Notes: a model not told the origin generated them from the letters alone. A DNA stretch of 64,000 bases from Pogona vitticeps (GCF_051106095.1 NC_135795.1:7501-71500); one strand, 5' to 3'; counted from the stretch's first letter, positions 11,018 to 27,900 are shown. Program-made: numbers and translations.

Positions 11018-11335
11018 ATTTCTTTATTTCTTTATTCTATTTATACCCCGCCTATCTGGTCATTTCGACCACTCTAGGCGGCTGTTTAATTGGTACGCTG
11101 TTTAATCGGAAAGCTACCAGATGTCTGCGCCTGGATCTTCTTTACCGTTGTCCACGCCCCGTAGCTGTGGGTCTTTATGATGGCAATTTTAATTGTATTT
11201 TAATCGTATTTGAATTGTATTTTAATCATTTTATATTTTATTGTATTGAATTTTAATTGTTGTAAGCCGCCCAGAGACCTTTGGGTAGAGTGGGAGGCAT
11301 ATAAATTAAATAAATTAATTAATAAATAAATAAAA
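11018..11335. mobile_element. Two opposed LINE 3' tails, array copy 1
   Basis: At 11018-11085 the minus strand reads a LINE-like tail (GACCAGATAGGCGGGGTATA followed by AATAAAG repeats). At about 11170-11335 the plus strand reads TTGTAAGCCGCCCAGAGACC followed by GGCATATAAAT and TAAA repeats, a CR1/L2-like 3' end. The arrangement is repeated at 14255-14532 and 17490-17860. Family assignment below LINE level is uncertain. Confidence 0.55.
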
Positions 11336-13401
11336 TAAGAGAAGAAACTCATGGTCCCAAAGCCGTTTCCTGAAGTCTAAAAAGTAACACTCGCGCTCAC
11401 ACAAAAGAGAATGCAGGTGGGGGGGGGAAATGAGAATTTTCAGGTTTTATTGGCAACCCTTTTGCATATTCACCATTACCCATTACCCATGCAAGTTCAG
11501 ATGCAAAACCGGCCGGCGATGAACGTACTTTAAAGAAGACACTTTACTAGGATATTAAGAAACAGATGATTCCAATCCCCCTCCCCACCCTGCCTTGGTG
11601 GGCCCTTTCACTGTATTTTTTTGAGATTTAGAGAAGGGAGTGGGATCCTATAGTGCCACGACCGAGAGCGTAAGGGGGTCTGCGTCTCTTACAGATGGGC
11701 TGAGACTCATGGGAAGAATGCAGGGAAACGTGGGTGCGTTTGTTTTAAAGAACCCTAATAATGGATGACAGACTCCTCTGAAGCACTGCCGCCTGAGCTC
11801 TTCGAATAAATACAGCAAAGGCAGAAAGCTGTCTGCTGGCAGCCTGAACAGGGAAAAAGAAAAGGCCTCCTCTGCCTGCCAGATCACGGCGGGACTCGAA
11901 CCCGAGCTGGGAGGGAGACTGGAGACAGCTCGCCATGTCCTGCAGGCGTAAAGGGCCGAGAGACATACGCACCTGTACACACATCTGCCTTAATCCTTTT
12001 TTGTTTTGGACCGGCCATCCTAACGGCAAGTTTGAAAACTGCAACTCTGTGCATGCCCAGGGGCGTTAAAATTACCCAGAGCGGTTTTTGAAATCGTTAT
12101 TTCACACCTTTCTTCTCTGTTAACAACTACAAGGGCCGTCACGGGGCAGAGGGGCTCGTGACAGACCCACATGGTATGCCTACCATCCCGCCGGCCCCCT
12201 GCACACTTACCCGCTGACCTTTCTGGATCCGGTCGTTCCTCGAGGTTGCAGGGTGGCGCAAACGAACGATGAAGCTCTGCATCCGCGTGAACGAGCTCAC
12301 TGAAAGAACGACACCTGGTTCGGAAGGGAAAATCCAGTTATTCCAAATGACAAGTACAAGCGGCTGTGAAAAGGGGGAGAAAAGCGGGACCGGGGGGTGG
12401 AATTAAAAGCAGTAGAAATCAGCCACAAACCCAGGTCCCCTTGATGGTGGGAAGAAAAAGACAGCTCCCTCTCCTCTCCAGGGTGGAATAATAAAATCAC
12501 AACGCAAATAAACTGGCCAGAGAGGCCTTCGCTGACAGATGGGCGCCATATAAATCACATAAATCAATAAGGAAATAAATAAATAAATCACACACACACA
12601 CACACAAGAACACATAAATACAGACATGCATGCACGCATACTTACATACATACATAAAAAATAAATCAAAGAAACAACCATGAAGAACTTCAAATAATTT
12701 AATGCAGTGAAAAGTGAGGGAGACGACTGCAAGGCCGCAACGCAATCGCAACGCAAACAAACGGGCCAGAGAGGCCTTGGCTGCCAGATGGGTGCTATAT
12801 AAATTGCAGAACAAATAAATAAACAAACAAACCAACAAACCAACACATGCATCAATACATACATGCGTGCATACTTACATACATAAAAAATAAATAAAAG
12901 AAACAACCATGAAACACTTCAAATATTTTAATGCAGTGAAAAGTGAGGGAGACGACTACAAGGCCGAGTCCCGCCCTGAATTTCCTATGGGGTTTGGAGG
13001 CAGAGGGAGGGAGCGAAATCCACCCGGACCCCCTTTAATCCTTTCCTTAAGGGCCAGCCTCATGGGGAGGAGACCAACTGTAACTCTGCACATGCCCCAA
13101 AACTTGAAAAATCCCGAAGACCGCCTTTCCCACCTTGGATCAGATTCATCTCCCGAAGGACTACAAAGCCCATCATGGGGTGGGGGAGAAGGGTCCCAGC
13201 AGTCACCCCACCCTCCCCCACGGGCCTCCTTACCCAGCCGCCGTCCCCGGTCGGAGCGGGGCAGCGTCCAGCGCAGGCCGGGTCTGCCACCGGCCTTGCA
13301 GCCGGAACAGCCTCTGGGTGCCGCAGGGGCAGGCCGGACAAATAATGGGGAGACACGGTGGGGAAGGAAAAGCGCGACGCACCGGCCTTTAGCGTCCCAG
13401 C

Positions 13402-13610
13402 GTCGCCATGGCAACGGGACAGGAAGGGGCGGGCCTGGAGCACCTGCTCTCTGAGTGCAAAGGGCTAGAAGGTCCCCATGGCGACGCAACAGGAAGAGGC
13501 GGGCCCGGAGGTCCTGCCCTCTGATTTCAGAAGGCTAGAATGGCTCCAGGGCAACTTCCAGGAAGAGGCGGGCCCAGAGGACCTGCCCTGTGAGTTCTGA
13601 AGGCTAGAAC
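13402..13610. repeat. ~70-bp minisatellite, array copy 2
   Basis: Three units start at 13406, about 13477 and about 13547. The first contains the X-box-like GTCGCCATGGCAAC (13402-13415); the third is altered to CCAGGGCAAC. The units keep the GGGCGGGCC(C/T) GC-box word. Confidence 0.75.
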
Positions 13611-14857
13611 GTCAGCATGAAAGGCCCTCTGAGTCCAAGCGGGCTAGACGGTGCCTCTACTCCCTTGGCCGGCCACTTCTCGGCTCCCTCTGCTGGCAGC
13701 CTCATGCCGGAGGACCCTAGCCATTTCAAACCCCCCCCCCCCCCAGGCTTCCCGGCTGGGGGAATTAAAAGCGCGGCTCCTAAAAGGCTCCTGCTCCATG
13801 GGGGGGGCATATCCTGAGAGGCACCGAGGAGGAGGAGGAGGAGGTGGGGGTGGAGGAAGAAAAGGAAGGGCGCCTCGCTCTCCCAGGGACTGGGGAGGAG
13901 GAAACCTCCTCGTGTCTTTTTTTCCTGGTTCGTCTCCCAACGTTCAAGAGGGCGACTGCAATTCAATGAACTTTCGGTGCTTGTCTATTTCACCTGCTTT
14001 TTATTAGTAACCCCCCTCCCCTTTTCTCCTTTATCAGCCACTTGTAAAGGTGGTTTTAGATATCTGTAATTTCTCATTTGAACTAAGTGTCCTTTCTTTA
14101 AATTAAAATATTTGTGTGCCTTAATAAGATTACTGCATGAAATGGTAATAAATAAATATAGTTATAAATGATTAATATTGTTGCAGTTATTGTTCTTGTT
14201 CTTCTTATTATTATTATTGCTTTTTCCCCTACTGTCCACACTGTAACAGGTGGCAATTTATTTCTTTATTTCTTTATTCTATTTATACCCCGCCTATCTG
14301 GTCATTTCGACCACTCTAGGCGGCTGTTTAATTGGTATGCTGTTTAATTGGAAAGCTACCAGATGTCTGCGCCTGGATCTTCTTTACCGTTGTCCACGTC
14401 CCGTAGCTGTGGGTCTTTATGATGGCAATTTTAATTGTATTTTAATCGTATTTTAATTGTATTTTAATCATTTTATATTTTATTGTATTGAATTTTAATT
14501 GTTGTAAGCCGCCCAGAGACCTCTGGGTAGAGTGATTCCAATGCCCCTCCCCACCCTGCCTTGGTGGGCCCTTTCATTGTATTTTTTTGAGATTTAGAGA
14601 AGGGGGTGGGATCCTATAGTGCCACGACCGAGAGCGTAAGGGGGTCTCCGTCTCTTACAGATGGGCTGAGACTCATGGGAAGAATGCAGGGAAACGTGGG
14701 TGCGTTTGTTTTAAAGAACCCTAATAACGGATGACAAACTCCTCTGAAGCACTGCCGCCTATGCTCTTCGAATAAATACAACAAAGGCAGAAAGCTGTCT
14801 GCTGGCAGCCTGAACAGGGAAAAAGAAAAGGCCTCCTCTGCCTGCCAGATCACGGCG

Positions 14858-15078
14858 TAGGGCGAGAGGGTCCTCCAACCTTCCTTCGGCCCTGCTCTCC
14901 CCCCCCCCGTACACGCTGGAGGAGACAAGAATAATAAAAGCCAGAAGAGGAGTAACAATAAAATAATAACTTACATGAAACACAAAGAAGACGGTCACGG
15001 CACTCAGCCCCGAACTGCACTTTCTCTCGTCCTTGGCGGGAAAGAAGGGGAGATGGAAGTCCTCAGGAATCTCCACCT
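14858..15078 (-). other. Copy-2-specific insert with exon-like open frame
   Basis: This ~220-bp segment is absent from array copy 1, whose sequence runs straight across the site (11890). On the minus strand it is open through its whole length. It encodes EIPEDFHLPFFPAKDERK and continues through a hydrophobic stretch (SAVTVFFVFH) to a consensus donor, CAT/GTAAGT (exon edge 14975, GT at 14973-14974). It has the composition of a protein exon (about 14975-15076) rather than of the surrounding repeats. I do not recognise the protein. It could be an exon captured with intron flank, or chance. Confidence 0.4.
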
Positions 15079-16019
15079 CGGGACTCGAACCCGAGCTGGG
15101 AGGGAGACTGGAGACAGCTCGCCATGTCCTGCAGGGGTAAAGGGACGAGAGACATACGCACCTGTACACACATCTGCCTTAATCCTTTTTTGTTTTGAAC
15201 TGGCCATCCTAACGGCAAGTTTAAAAACTGCAACTCTGTGCATGCCCAGGGCCGTTAAAATTACCCAGAGCGGTTTTTTAAATCGTTATTTCACACCTTT
15301 CTTCTCTGTTAACAACTACAAGGGCCGTCACGGGGCAGAGGGGCTCGTGACAGACCCCCATGGTATGCCTACCATCCCGCCGGCCCCCTGCACACTTACC
15401 CGCTGACCTTTCTGGATCCGGTCGTTCCTCGAGGTTGCAGGGTGGCGCAAACGAACGATGAAGCTCTGCATTCGCGTGAACGAGCTCACTGAAAGAACGA
15501 CACCTGGTTCGGAAGGGAAAATCCAGTTATTCCAAATGACAAGTACAAGCGGCTGTGAAAAGGGGGAGAAAAGCGGGACCAGGGGGTGGAATTAAAAGCA
15601 GTAGAAAGGAGCGAAAACCCCAGGTCCCCTTGATGTTGGGGAGAAAAAGACAGCTCCCTCTCCTCTCCAGGGTGGAATAATAAAATCACAACGCAAATAA
15701 ACTGGCCAGAGAGGCCTTCGCTGACAGATGGGCGCCATATAAATCACATAAATCAATAAGGAAATAAATAAATAAATAACACACACACACACACAAGCAC
15801 ACATAAACACAGACATGCATGCACGCATACTTACATGCATACATAAAAAATAAATAAACGAAACAACCATGAAGAACTTCAAATAATTTAATGCAGTGAA
15901 AAGTGAGGGAGACGACTGCAAGGCCGCAACGCAATCGCAACGCAAACAAACGGGCCAGAGAGGCCTTGGCTGCCAGATGGGTGCTATATAAATCGCAGAA
16001 CAAACAAACAAAAAAACTA

Positions 16020-16068
16020 ACAAACAAACAAACAAACAAACAAACAAACAAACAAACAAACAAACAAG
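16020..16068. repeat. (CAAA)n microsatellite
   Basis: About a dozen ACAA/CAAA units inside array copy 3. The same position in copy 2 has only a few degenerate units. Confidence 0.9.
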
Positions 16069-17854
16069 CACATGCATCAATAAATACATGCGTGCATACT
16101 TATATATATAAAAAATAAATCAAAGAAACAACCATGAAACACTTCAAATATTTTAATGCAGTGAAAAGTGAGGGAGACGACTACAAGGCCGAGTCCCGCC
16201 CTGAATTTCCTATGGGGTTTGGAGGCAGAGGGAGGGAGCGAAATCCACCCGGACCCCCTTTAATCCTTTCCTTAAGGGCCAGCCTCGTGGGGAGGAGACC
16301 AATTGTAACTCTGCCCATGCCCCAAAACTTGAAAAATCCCGAAGACCGCCTTTCCCACCTTGGATCAGATTCATCTCCCGAAGGACTACAAAGCCCATCA
16401 TGGGGTGGGGGAGAAGGGTCCCAGCAGTCACCCCACCCTCCCCCGCGGGCCTCCTTACCCAGCCGCCGTCCCCGGTCGGAGCGGGGCAGCGTCCAGCGCA
16501 GGCCGGGTCTGCCACCGGCCTTGCAGCCGGAACAGCCTCTGGGTGCCGCAGGGGCAGGCCGGACAAATAATGGGGAGACACGGTGGGGAAGGAAAAGCGC
16601 GACGCACCGGCCTTTAGCGTCCCAGCGTCGCCATGGCAACGGGACAGGAAGGGGCGGGCCCGGAGGACCTGCTCTCCGAGTGCAAAGGGCTAGAAGGTCC
16701 CCATGGCGATGCAACAGGAAGAGGCAGGCCCTGAGGACCTGCCCTCTGATTTCCATTGGCTGGGAGCGGTTCCATGGCGACGCGACAGGAAGAGGCGGGA
16801 CCAGAGGACCTGCCCTGTGAGTTCTGAAGGCTAGAACGTCAGCATGAAAGGCCCTCTGAGTCCAAGCGTGCTAGACGGTGCCTCTACTCCCTTGGCCAGC
16901 CACTTCTCGGCTCCCTCTGCTGGCAGCCTCATGCCGGAGGACCCTAGCCATTTCAACCCCATCCCCCCAGGCTTCCCGGCTGGGGGAATTAAAAGCGCGG
17001 CTCCTAAACGGCTCCTGCTCGATGGGGGGGGGCATATCCTGAGAGGCACCGAGGAGGAGGAGGAGGAGGAGGAGGAGGAGGAGGAGGTGGAGGAAGAAAA
17101 GGAAGGGCGCCTCGCTCTCCCAGGGACTGGGGAGGAGGAAACCTCCTCGTGTCTTTTTTTCCTGGTTCGTCTCCCAACGTTCAAGAGGACGACTGCAATT
17201 CAATGAACTTTCGGTGCTTGTCTATTTCACCTGCTTTTTATTAGTAACCCCCCTCCCCTTTTCTCCTTTATCTGCCACTTGTAAAGGTGGTTTTAGATAT
17301 CTGTAATTTCTCATTTGAACTAAGCGTCCTTTCTTTAAATTAAAATATTTGTGTGCCTTAATAAGATTACTGCATGAAACGGTAATAAATAAATATAGTT
17401 ATAAATGATTAATATTGTTGCAGTTATTGTTATTGTTCTTATTATTATTATTGCTTTTTGCCCTACTGTCCACGCTGTAACAGGTGGCAATTTATTTCTT
17501 AATTTCTTTATTCTATTTATACCCCGCCTATCTGGTCATTTCGACCACTCTAGGCGGCTGTTTAATTGGTACACTGTTTAATTGGAAAGGTACCAGATGT
17601 CTGCGCCTGGATCTTCTTTACTGTTGTCCACGTCCCGTAGCTGTGGGTCTTTATGATGGCAATTTTATTTATTTTATTTATTTATTTATTTATTTATTTA
17701 CAATATTTTTTAGCCGCACCATTTTTTAGCCGCAACAAACAATAATTGTATTTTAATCGTATTTTAATTGTATTTTAATCATTTTATATTTTATTGTATT
17801 GAATTTTAATTGTTGTAAGCCGCCCAGAGACCTTTGGGTAGAGTGGGCGGCATA

Positions 17855-17855
<1 letters not shown>

Positions 17856-17905
<50 letters not shown>

Positions 17906-17950
17906 ATGAATGAATGAATGAATGAATGAATGAATGAATAAATAAATGAA

Positions 17951-17983
<33 letters not shown>

Positions 17984-17985
17984 AA

Positions 17986-18040
<55 letters not shown>

Positions 18041-18064
18041 AATAAAATAAAATAAAATAAAATA
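17856..18064. repeat. (AAAT)n / (AATG)n microsatellite
   Basis: Over 200 bp of AAAT repeats with an internal AATG block near 17909-17938 and AAAAT units at the right end. It is an expansion of the LINE tail at the end of array copy 3. Confidence 0.95.
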
Positions 18065-18284
18065 AGAGAAGAAACTCATGGTCCCAAAGCCGTTTCCTGA
18101 AGTCTAAAAAGTAACACACGCGCTCACACAAAAGAGAATGCAGGTGGTGGGGGAATGAGAAGTTTCAGGTTTTTTAGCAACCGCTTTTCACATTCAACAG
18201 GAAAACCACCCATGCGAGATATAAAACTACACTGTAATGAAAGTACTTTAAAGAACACACTTTATTATAATTTTAAGAAACAGG

Positions 18285-19050
18285 ATTTTGGAGAACTTTT
18301 TTGTGCTCCAGAAACTGTAGGCAGTAGGGGAGGCCACTGTGGCCATGAAGAATGTGAGGAGGGATTGGATCAAGGGGGAAACTCAGGAGTCCTCCGAGCA
18401 CGAGGGGAGAATAACCCTTCTCAAGAACCCAGAGTTCTCGACACCTCCTCTTCCTCCTAATTCTCCTATGTTATCCTTGAGGAGCCACTGGTACTGTGAT
18501 TGTTGCCTTTTCTGTGTTCTATTGGAGAAGAAAAGCAAAGAAAATATGCAGGGCTTCTCTGGTTCTCCCTCCACTCTCCAGTTTGCAATTTTTGCAGTTA
18601 TACTGGCTGCATTCTGTAATGATGTAATGCACTGCTGTTCTGACCCAGGCTAATTTCCTTCACAGTGAGCTATCTTGCTTACCCTCAGAAAGGAAAAGAA
18701 GCAGACCAGAAATGAAGGCAACAAAGGAGCAGATATTGAGCTGAAATAGTATCTCACATACTGTAACTGCAAGACAGTGCAAGTTCATGCCGCAAACTGG
18801 GAACCAGAGGCTGCACAAATCAAGAGGATTCCTGTGAAGAGGTAACCCTGTTACGAAGTGGACTAGTTCACAAAACTCACAGCAAAATAGAGCAGTTTGT
18901 CTTTAAAATACCACAACTTTTTTTATTTTCTATTTTTTCATTTCTGTTTTATTCAGAAAATTGTTCTAGGAGTGGTGTGGTGTGGGGTCATTGCGGGTCC
19001 AGTTGTTGTCTTTACACTTTTTCTTTTATAGTTAACAGTATGATAATTCA
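18285..19050. other. Spacer right of the array, nothing recognised
   Basis: Ordinary AT-balanced sequence between the truncated third array copy and a LINE fragment. No splice-consistent exon, SINE or RNA gene was found on either strand. Confidence 0.5.
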
Positions 19051-19059
19051 CACACACCC

Positions 19060-19750
19060 CTCCAATGTTGCTGTTCTTTAATTTTACGTTTTTATTTTTT
19101 ACAAAATTAAAACTAAAATACAAATTCAATAGTAACTATACACAACGCACATTGGACTTCACCCACTGTGCCACCACTTTTACCCTTGGGACGAGGAGAC
19201 CAGTAATATCTATTTATGTCCCTTTTTACCCCTTCTTCTCCAAAATGACATGGATTCTTTTGCTAGCCTATAGTCTTTCCCCTTCGAAAAGACATACTCC
19301 CAAGTATAAATTCCATATGTGCTTCAAATCACTAGATTTTACCATTCCTTTTCTTATTTTCATTTCACATGTTTACTTATTTGCTAAACTCAACATATCT
19401 TTCAATATTAATTTGTTTGTTGCTTTTCCAATTCTTTACAAATATTAGTCTTGCTACTGTAACCGTTATAACAATTAAATCTTTCTGATATTTTTTTAGA
19501 TGGTCATTCTTAATTATATTTATTAGGGCAATAATTGGTGATATCTGAATATCATATCCAATATTTTTTCTAATTTCTTTAAAAACCAGTGCCAATTCTT
19601 TCTTTCTTAAAAGAATAACTACAGTAATCCCTTTCTGACAAATATGGTAGAGTGTTGGAATAATGATAGATACATAATGAGTCCACCTATTTGGGAGTGC
19701 AAGTATAGAGTTTATTTTCTGATACTTCGTTCTTAAACAAAACAAAGTCT
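19060..19750 (-). mobile_element. L1-like LINE 3' fragment
   Basis: The minus strand holds an open stretch (19746 to 19377) resembling the C-terminal part of L1 ORF2, for example the segment KYQKDLIVITVTVARLIFVK, which matches the TAARI..A..WK-type motif of L1 endings. AT-rich, 3' UTR-like sequence lies beyond it. It is 5'-truncated and decayed. It lies about 115 bp downstream of the GNPTG stop codon in the same orientation, so GNPTG transcripts may end within it. Confidence 0.5.
19711..19716 (-). terminator. Candidate GNPTG poly(A) signal
   Basis: AATAAA on the minus strand, 150 bp past the GNPTG stop codon. It lies within the L1-like fragment, so the signal may be LINE-donated. No transcript evidence is available. 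Confidence 0.35.
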
Positions 19751-19865
19751 TGCAACCCTGGTCCTTTCCATTCACGCTGGGGGGGGGGGGGTGGACTTGC
19801 ACTGCCTGCAGGCACCTATTTCTTCCCAAACAGATGTTCTAAGAAAGATTGCCACTTCAGTGTCA

Positions 19866-24859
<4,994 letters not shown>

Positions 24860-24969
24860 ATTGCTCGCGCCCGAGACCCGGAAGTAGCCGCCACCAGGTT
24901 TCCTTCCGGGGCGTCCCTCCCTTTTCCCCCCCTCCCTCCTGAGGAGAGGCGAGAGTCGAGGCGGGCGCC
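24860..24969. promoter_or_regulatory. Bidirectional GNPTG/TSR3 promoter
   Basis: The start codons of GNPTG (24859, minus) and TSR3 (24970, plus) are separated by only 110 bp inside a CpG-rich region of about 24.0-25.7 kb. The gap holds two opposed ETS/GABP-type sites, CCGGAAGT (24878-24885) and CTTCCGG (24903-24909). A YY1-like ATATGGCC word overlaps the GNPTG start. There is no TATA box. The same head-to-head pairing exists in human, so the arrangement is conserved. Confidence 0.8.
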
Positions 24970-27900
24970 ATGGGGCCGCGGCGTCGGGGGCAGCGGGGGC
25001 CTCGAGGACGAGGGGCGAAGCCAGCCCGGCCCCCCCTGGAGACCTTCGCGGAGGCGCTGGCCGGTGAGAGGGAGGGAGGGAGGCGCCGGAGGGCTTCTTC
25101 CTCGCCGGTGAGGCCGGAGGCGAGGAAGCGCCGCCTGACCCTCCTCTCACACACACACCCCCGTCCCTCCCTCCCTTCCCTTCTTTCCTGTCAGGGGCCC
25201 TCCAGGGAAAGGAAGGCCAAAGCGGCGCCGGGGGACCCGAAGCGGAGGAGGAGGAGGAGGAGAACCCCGTGAGGTCCTCCTCGTCGCCGTCGTCGTCGTC
25301 CCGGGCCCCGGGGGGAGCCCCCCAAGGGCGAGGCGGCGGCCTGGGCTGCTGCCCGCTGGCCATGTGGGAGCTGGGCCAGTGCGACCGGCGGCGCTGCACG
25401 GGGCGGCGGCTGGCGCGGCGGGGCCTGGTGCGGGCGCTCCGCCTGGGGCAGCGCTTCGGGGGCCTGGTGCTCAGCCCCGCCGCCGCCCGCTGCGTCTCCC
25501 CCGCCGACAGGTGAGCCCCCCGCCCGGCAGGCACCCCCCCCGGGAGACGGGGAAGACGGGGGGGGAGGCGCTGCCGCCGCCGAGGGGGGGCGCGCTTCCC
25601 TCCGGGCGGACGGGAGGGGGGGCCTGGCGGGGCAAGGGGAGCGGCGGCATCCAGGGGCCAAAGAGAGGGAAAGACCCCGGCCGGAGTCGCTGCTGGGAAG
25701 CCGGTGGAGGACGAGCGGGCTGCTTGCCTGTCTTCCTCCTCAGGAGGCTCCCGTGGCTTAGAAGAGGAGCGGATGTTTGTTTGGTTGGTTTAGAATATTC
25801 CTGCCCGGCCTTTCTCTTTGAGGAGGGCCTGGGACGGCTCGCCTCCTTCAGAGGCCATCGTGGGTCAAGCCAAAGGAAGGCTGCAGAGGCTCAGACCCAG
25901 GAAGGCGGTTTGTCTGCTCTTGGTGCAGCCGCAGCTCTCCTCCTCCCCCCCCCCCCCGCCGCTGCCCCCTTCCTTGCCTACAGCCAGGTCTTTATCAAGG
26001 CCCCTTTGGGGTGTGGGGGGGGGGAGAGAGAGAGGACCCAGCAGGACCCTGACTTGAAGCTGAGGTTGCTCTCCTTTCAGGCCGGTGGTGGCCCAGCATG
26101 GGATTGCAGTGATTGACTGCTCTTGGGCGAAGCTGCAGGAGACCCCATTTAGCAAGATGAAGGGAAACCATCTCCGGCTCTTGCCCTACTTGGTGGCGGC
26201 AAATCCAGTGAACTATGGGCGGCCGTGGAAACTGTCCTGTGTGGAAGCTTTTGCTGCAACTCTCTGCATTGTGGGTGAGGAGGAGGACAAAATAGCTGTT
26301 CAGTGGCTTTCTTTCGTTAGTTCTTTCATTTTTTTTCCTATGCATCCATGCCACAGGTTTCCTTAATTATTAGGGCAGGTTGGAGAAAGATTAGGGTGTG
26401 TCCAGGCTTGTGAGAGCCTTTTGTCTGCAGATGTCCATTGCCATTGCCTGTCCCTCCCTCCTTTGAGCACTGCCCCAGTGACGCGCACAGCATGGGTCCC
26501 TGTTCATAGAACAAGTTGTGTGTTTTAGGGATTCACACCAAGTTCATAATAAAAGTTATTTTTTTGTTGTTGTATTTTCAGTAGTGTACATACTTCAGTC
26601 TCACTTAAGAAATTATCACCCTGTGCATTTTCTCTTTGTTTCTATGTGTGGCTGCAACAGCCCAACTTCTGAGAGACATAGGCCTGGACCTTGGTTAGTA
26701 AATCTCCTTTTTAAAAAATGTTAACTGGTTACTTTTATTGTATTGTAGGTTTTTCTGATCTTGCCACAGTTCTCCTGCAAAAATTTAAATGGGGAAAACA
26801 ATTTCTTGATCTGAATAGCGATCTATTGGAGAAATATGCAGCTTGTGTCTGTGAAGAGGATGTGTTGAGAGTGGAAAGAGAATTTCTGGCTCATACCCAA
26901 GAGGAAGAAAAAGATAATATAGGTGAGAGGCCACCCATGTTTGTTTTTACATTGAAACATTGTGCATAAGGCAGGCCAAATCACTTACCTTTTTTGTTGC
27001 TGTATTTTTGGAGATCAAAGGATGCAAGGTGAGCAGGTAGTTTGTTCTGTAATTGCCCTGGAGGGTCTCAAAAGGAGAAATAGAATTTGACTTTCCCAGA
27101 GCACATTTCTGCTTATTCTTCCCAAGGTGAACCACATCAGGACATTTCTTTCTTTCTTTTCTTTTCTTTTTTTTTTGGACTTATATACCGCCCCATAGCG
27201 CTACAAGCACTCTCCGGGCGGTTTACAGTTTAATTATACAGGCTACACATTGCCCCCCCAGCAAGCTGGGTACTCATTTTACCGACCTCGGAAGGATAGA
27301 AGGCTGAGTCAACCTTGAGCTGGCTACCTGGGATTTGAACCCCAGGTCGTGAGCACAGTTTTAGCTGCAGTACAGCATTTTAACCACTGCGCCACGAGGC
27401 TCTTCTTGGAAGAGTTGCACTGCCTTCTGCCTTCTATTAAACCAGGGGTCTCCAAACTTTTCACTGAGGGCCACATCATATATTTTCCATATTTTCAAGG
27501 GCCAAAGGAACACACATGCGCATATGCCCACCTGCACACACTCACCCCCGCAGTGATGCACTCACTCCTGCACGCCTGCTGGGCTGAATAAAAAGGCAAG
27601 GCAGGCCATATGTGGCTTGCGGGCTATAGTTTGGAGACCTTTGCCTTAAACGGAACTGTAGCCTGGACTGAGTATTGTCCATTTACTGTTGTCATTGAGG
27701 TTTATTTTTTTTAATATTTTTTTAATATAAGGGATGACAGAAAGGAAAAGGGAATTGGAATTGATGAGGAAGAGGGGAGACAATAACATTTTTCCATCCA
27801 TTCTGTACCTATTGCCATATCAAGATTTTAAGTTATTCTACTTATTCTTTTCTGCCTTCTAGATTAAGTTCTCATTTCAATATATGCTATTCATAAGTTG

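Larger units (their letters stand above)
9238..12257. repeat. 3.1-kb tandem array, copy 1
   Basis: First of three head-to-tail copies beginning with GCAAA(T/C)GAAC. In order it holds a LINE-like tail (about 9480-9570), a GGGA microsatellite (9671-9723), a GC-rich promoter-like core (9850-10100), a ~70-bp minisatellite (10083-10365), a C/G-run and GGA-repeat stretch (10480-10660), two opposed LINE 3' tails (11018-11335), and a distal part with a Pol III B-box-like motif at 11892-11902 (minus). Open frames are present but are mirrored on both strands and shift between copies, so none is called as a gene. Confidence 0.85.
12258..15446. repeat. 3.1-kb tandem array, copy 2
   Basis: Second copy, very similar to copy 1 but with three structural differences. 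A ~240-bp stretch with the ATAAATCA-rich LINE-like tail is doubled (about 12480-12690 and 12690-12905). About 275 bp (equivalent of 11297-11571) is missing at 14535. About 220 bp of new sequence is inserted at 14858-15078. The GC-rich core and minisatellite lie at about 13150-13610. Confidence 0.85.
15447..18284. repeat. 3.1-kb tandem array, copy 3 (truncated)
   Basis: Third copy, closest to copy 2 in its left half: it shares the doubled ~240-bp stretch at about 15670-16135. Homology ends at AAGAAACAG near 18284, where copy 1 continues at 11560, so the distal third of the unit is missing. The right part is expanded by TTTA/AAAT microsatellites (17666-17701 and 17856-18064). The GC-rich core with X-box-like GTCGCCATGGCAAC is at 16627-16640 and the minisatellite units start at 16631, 16703 and 16773. 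Confidence 0.85.

Noticed and set aside
12909-13489. 181- and 177-codon overlapping frames in the array copies
   Set aside because: They occur on both strands of the same GC-rich core, change frame between copies, and have no recognisable domain.
17753-18079. 108-codon Phe/Tyr/Leu/Ile-rich membrane-like protein
   Set aside because: Translation of the AAAT microsatellite.
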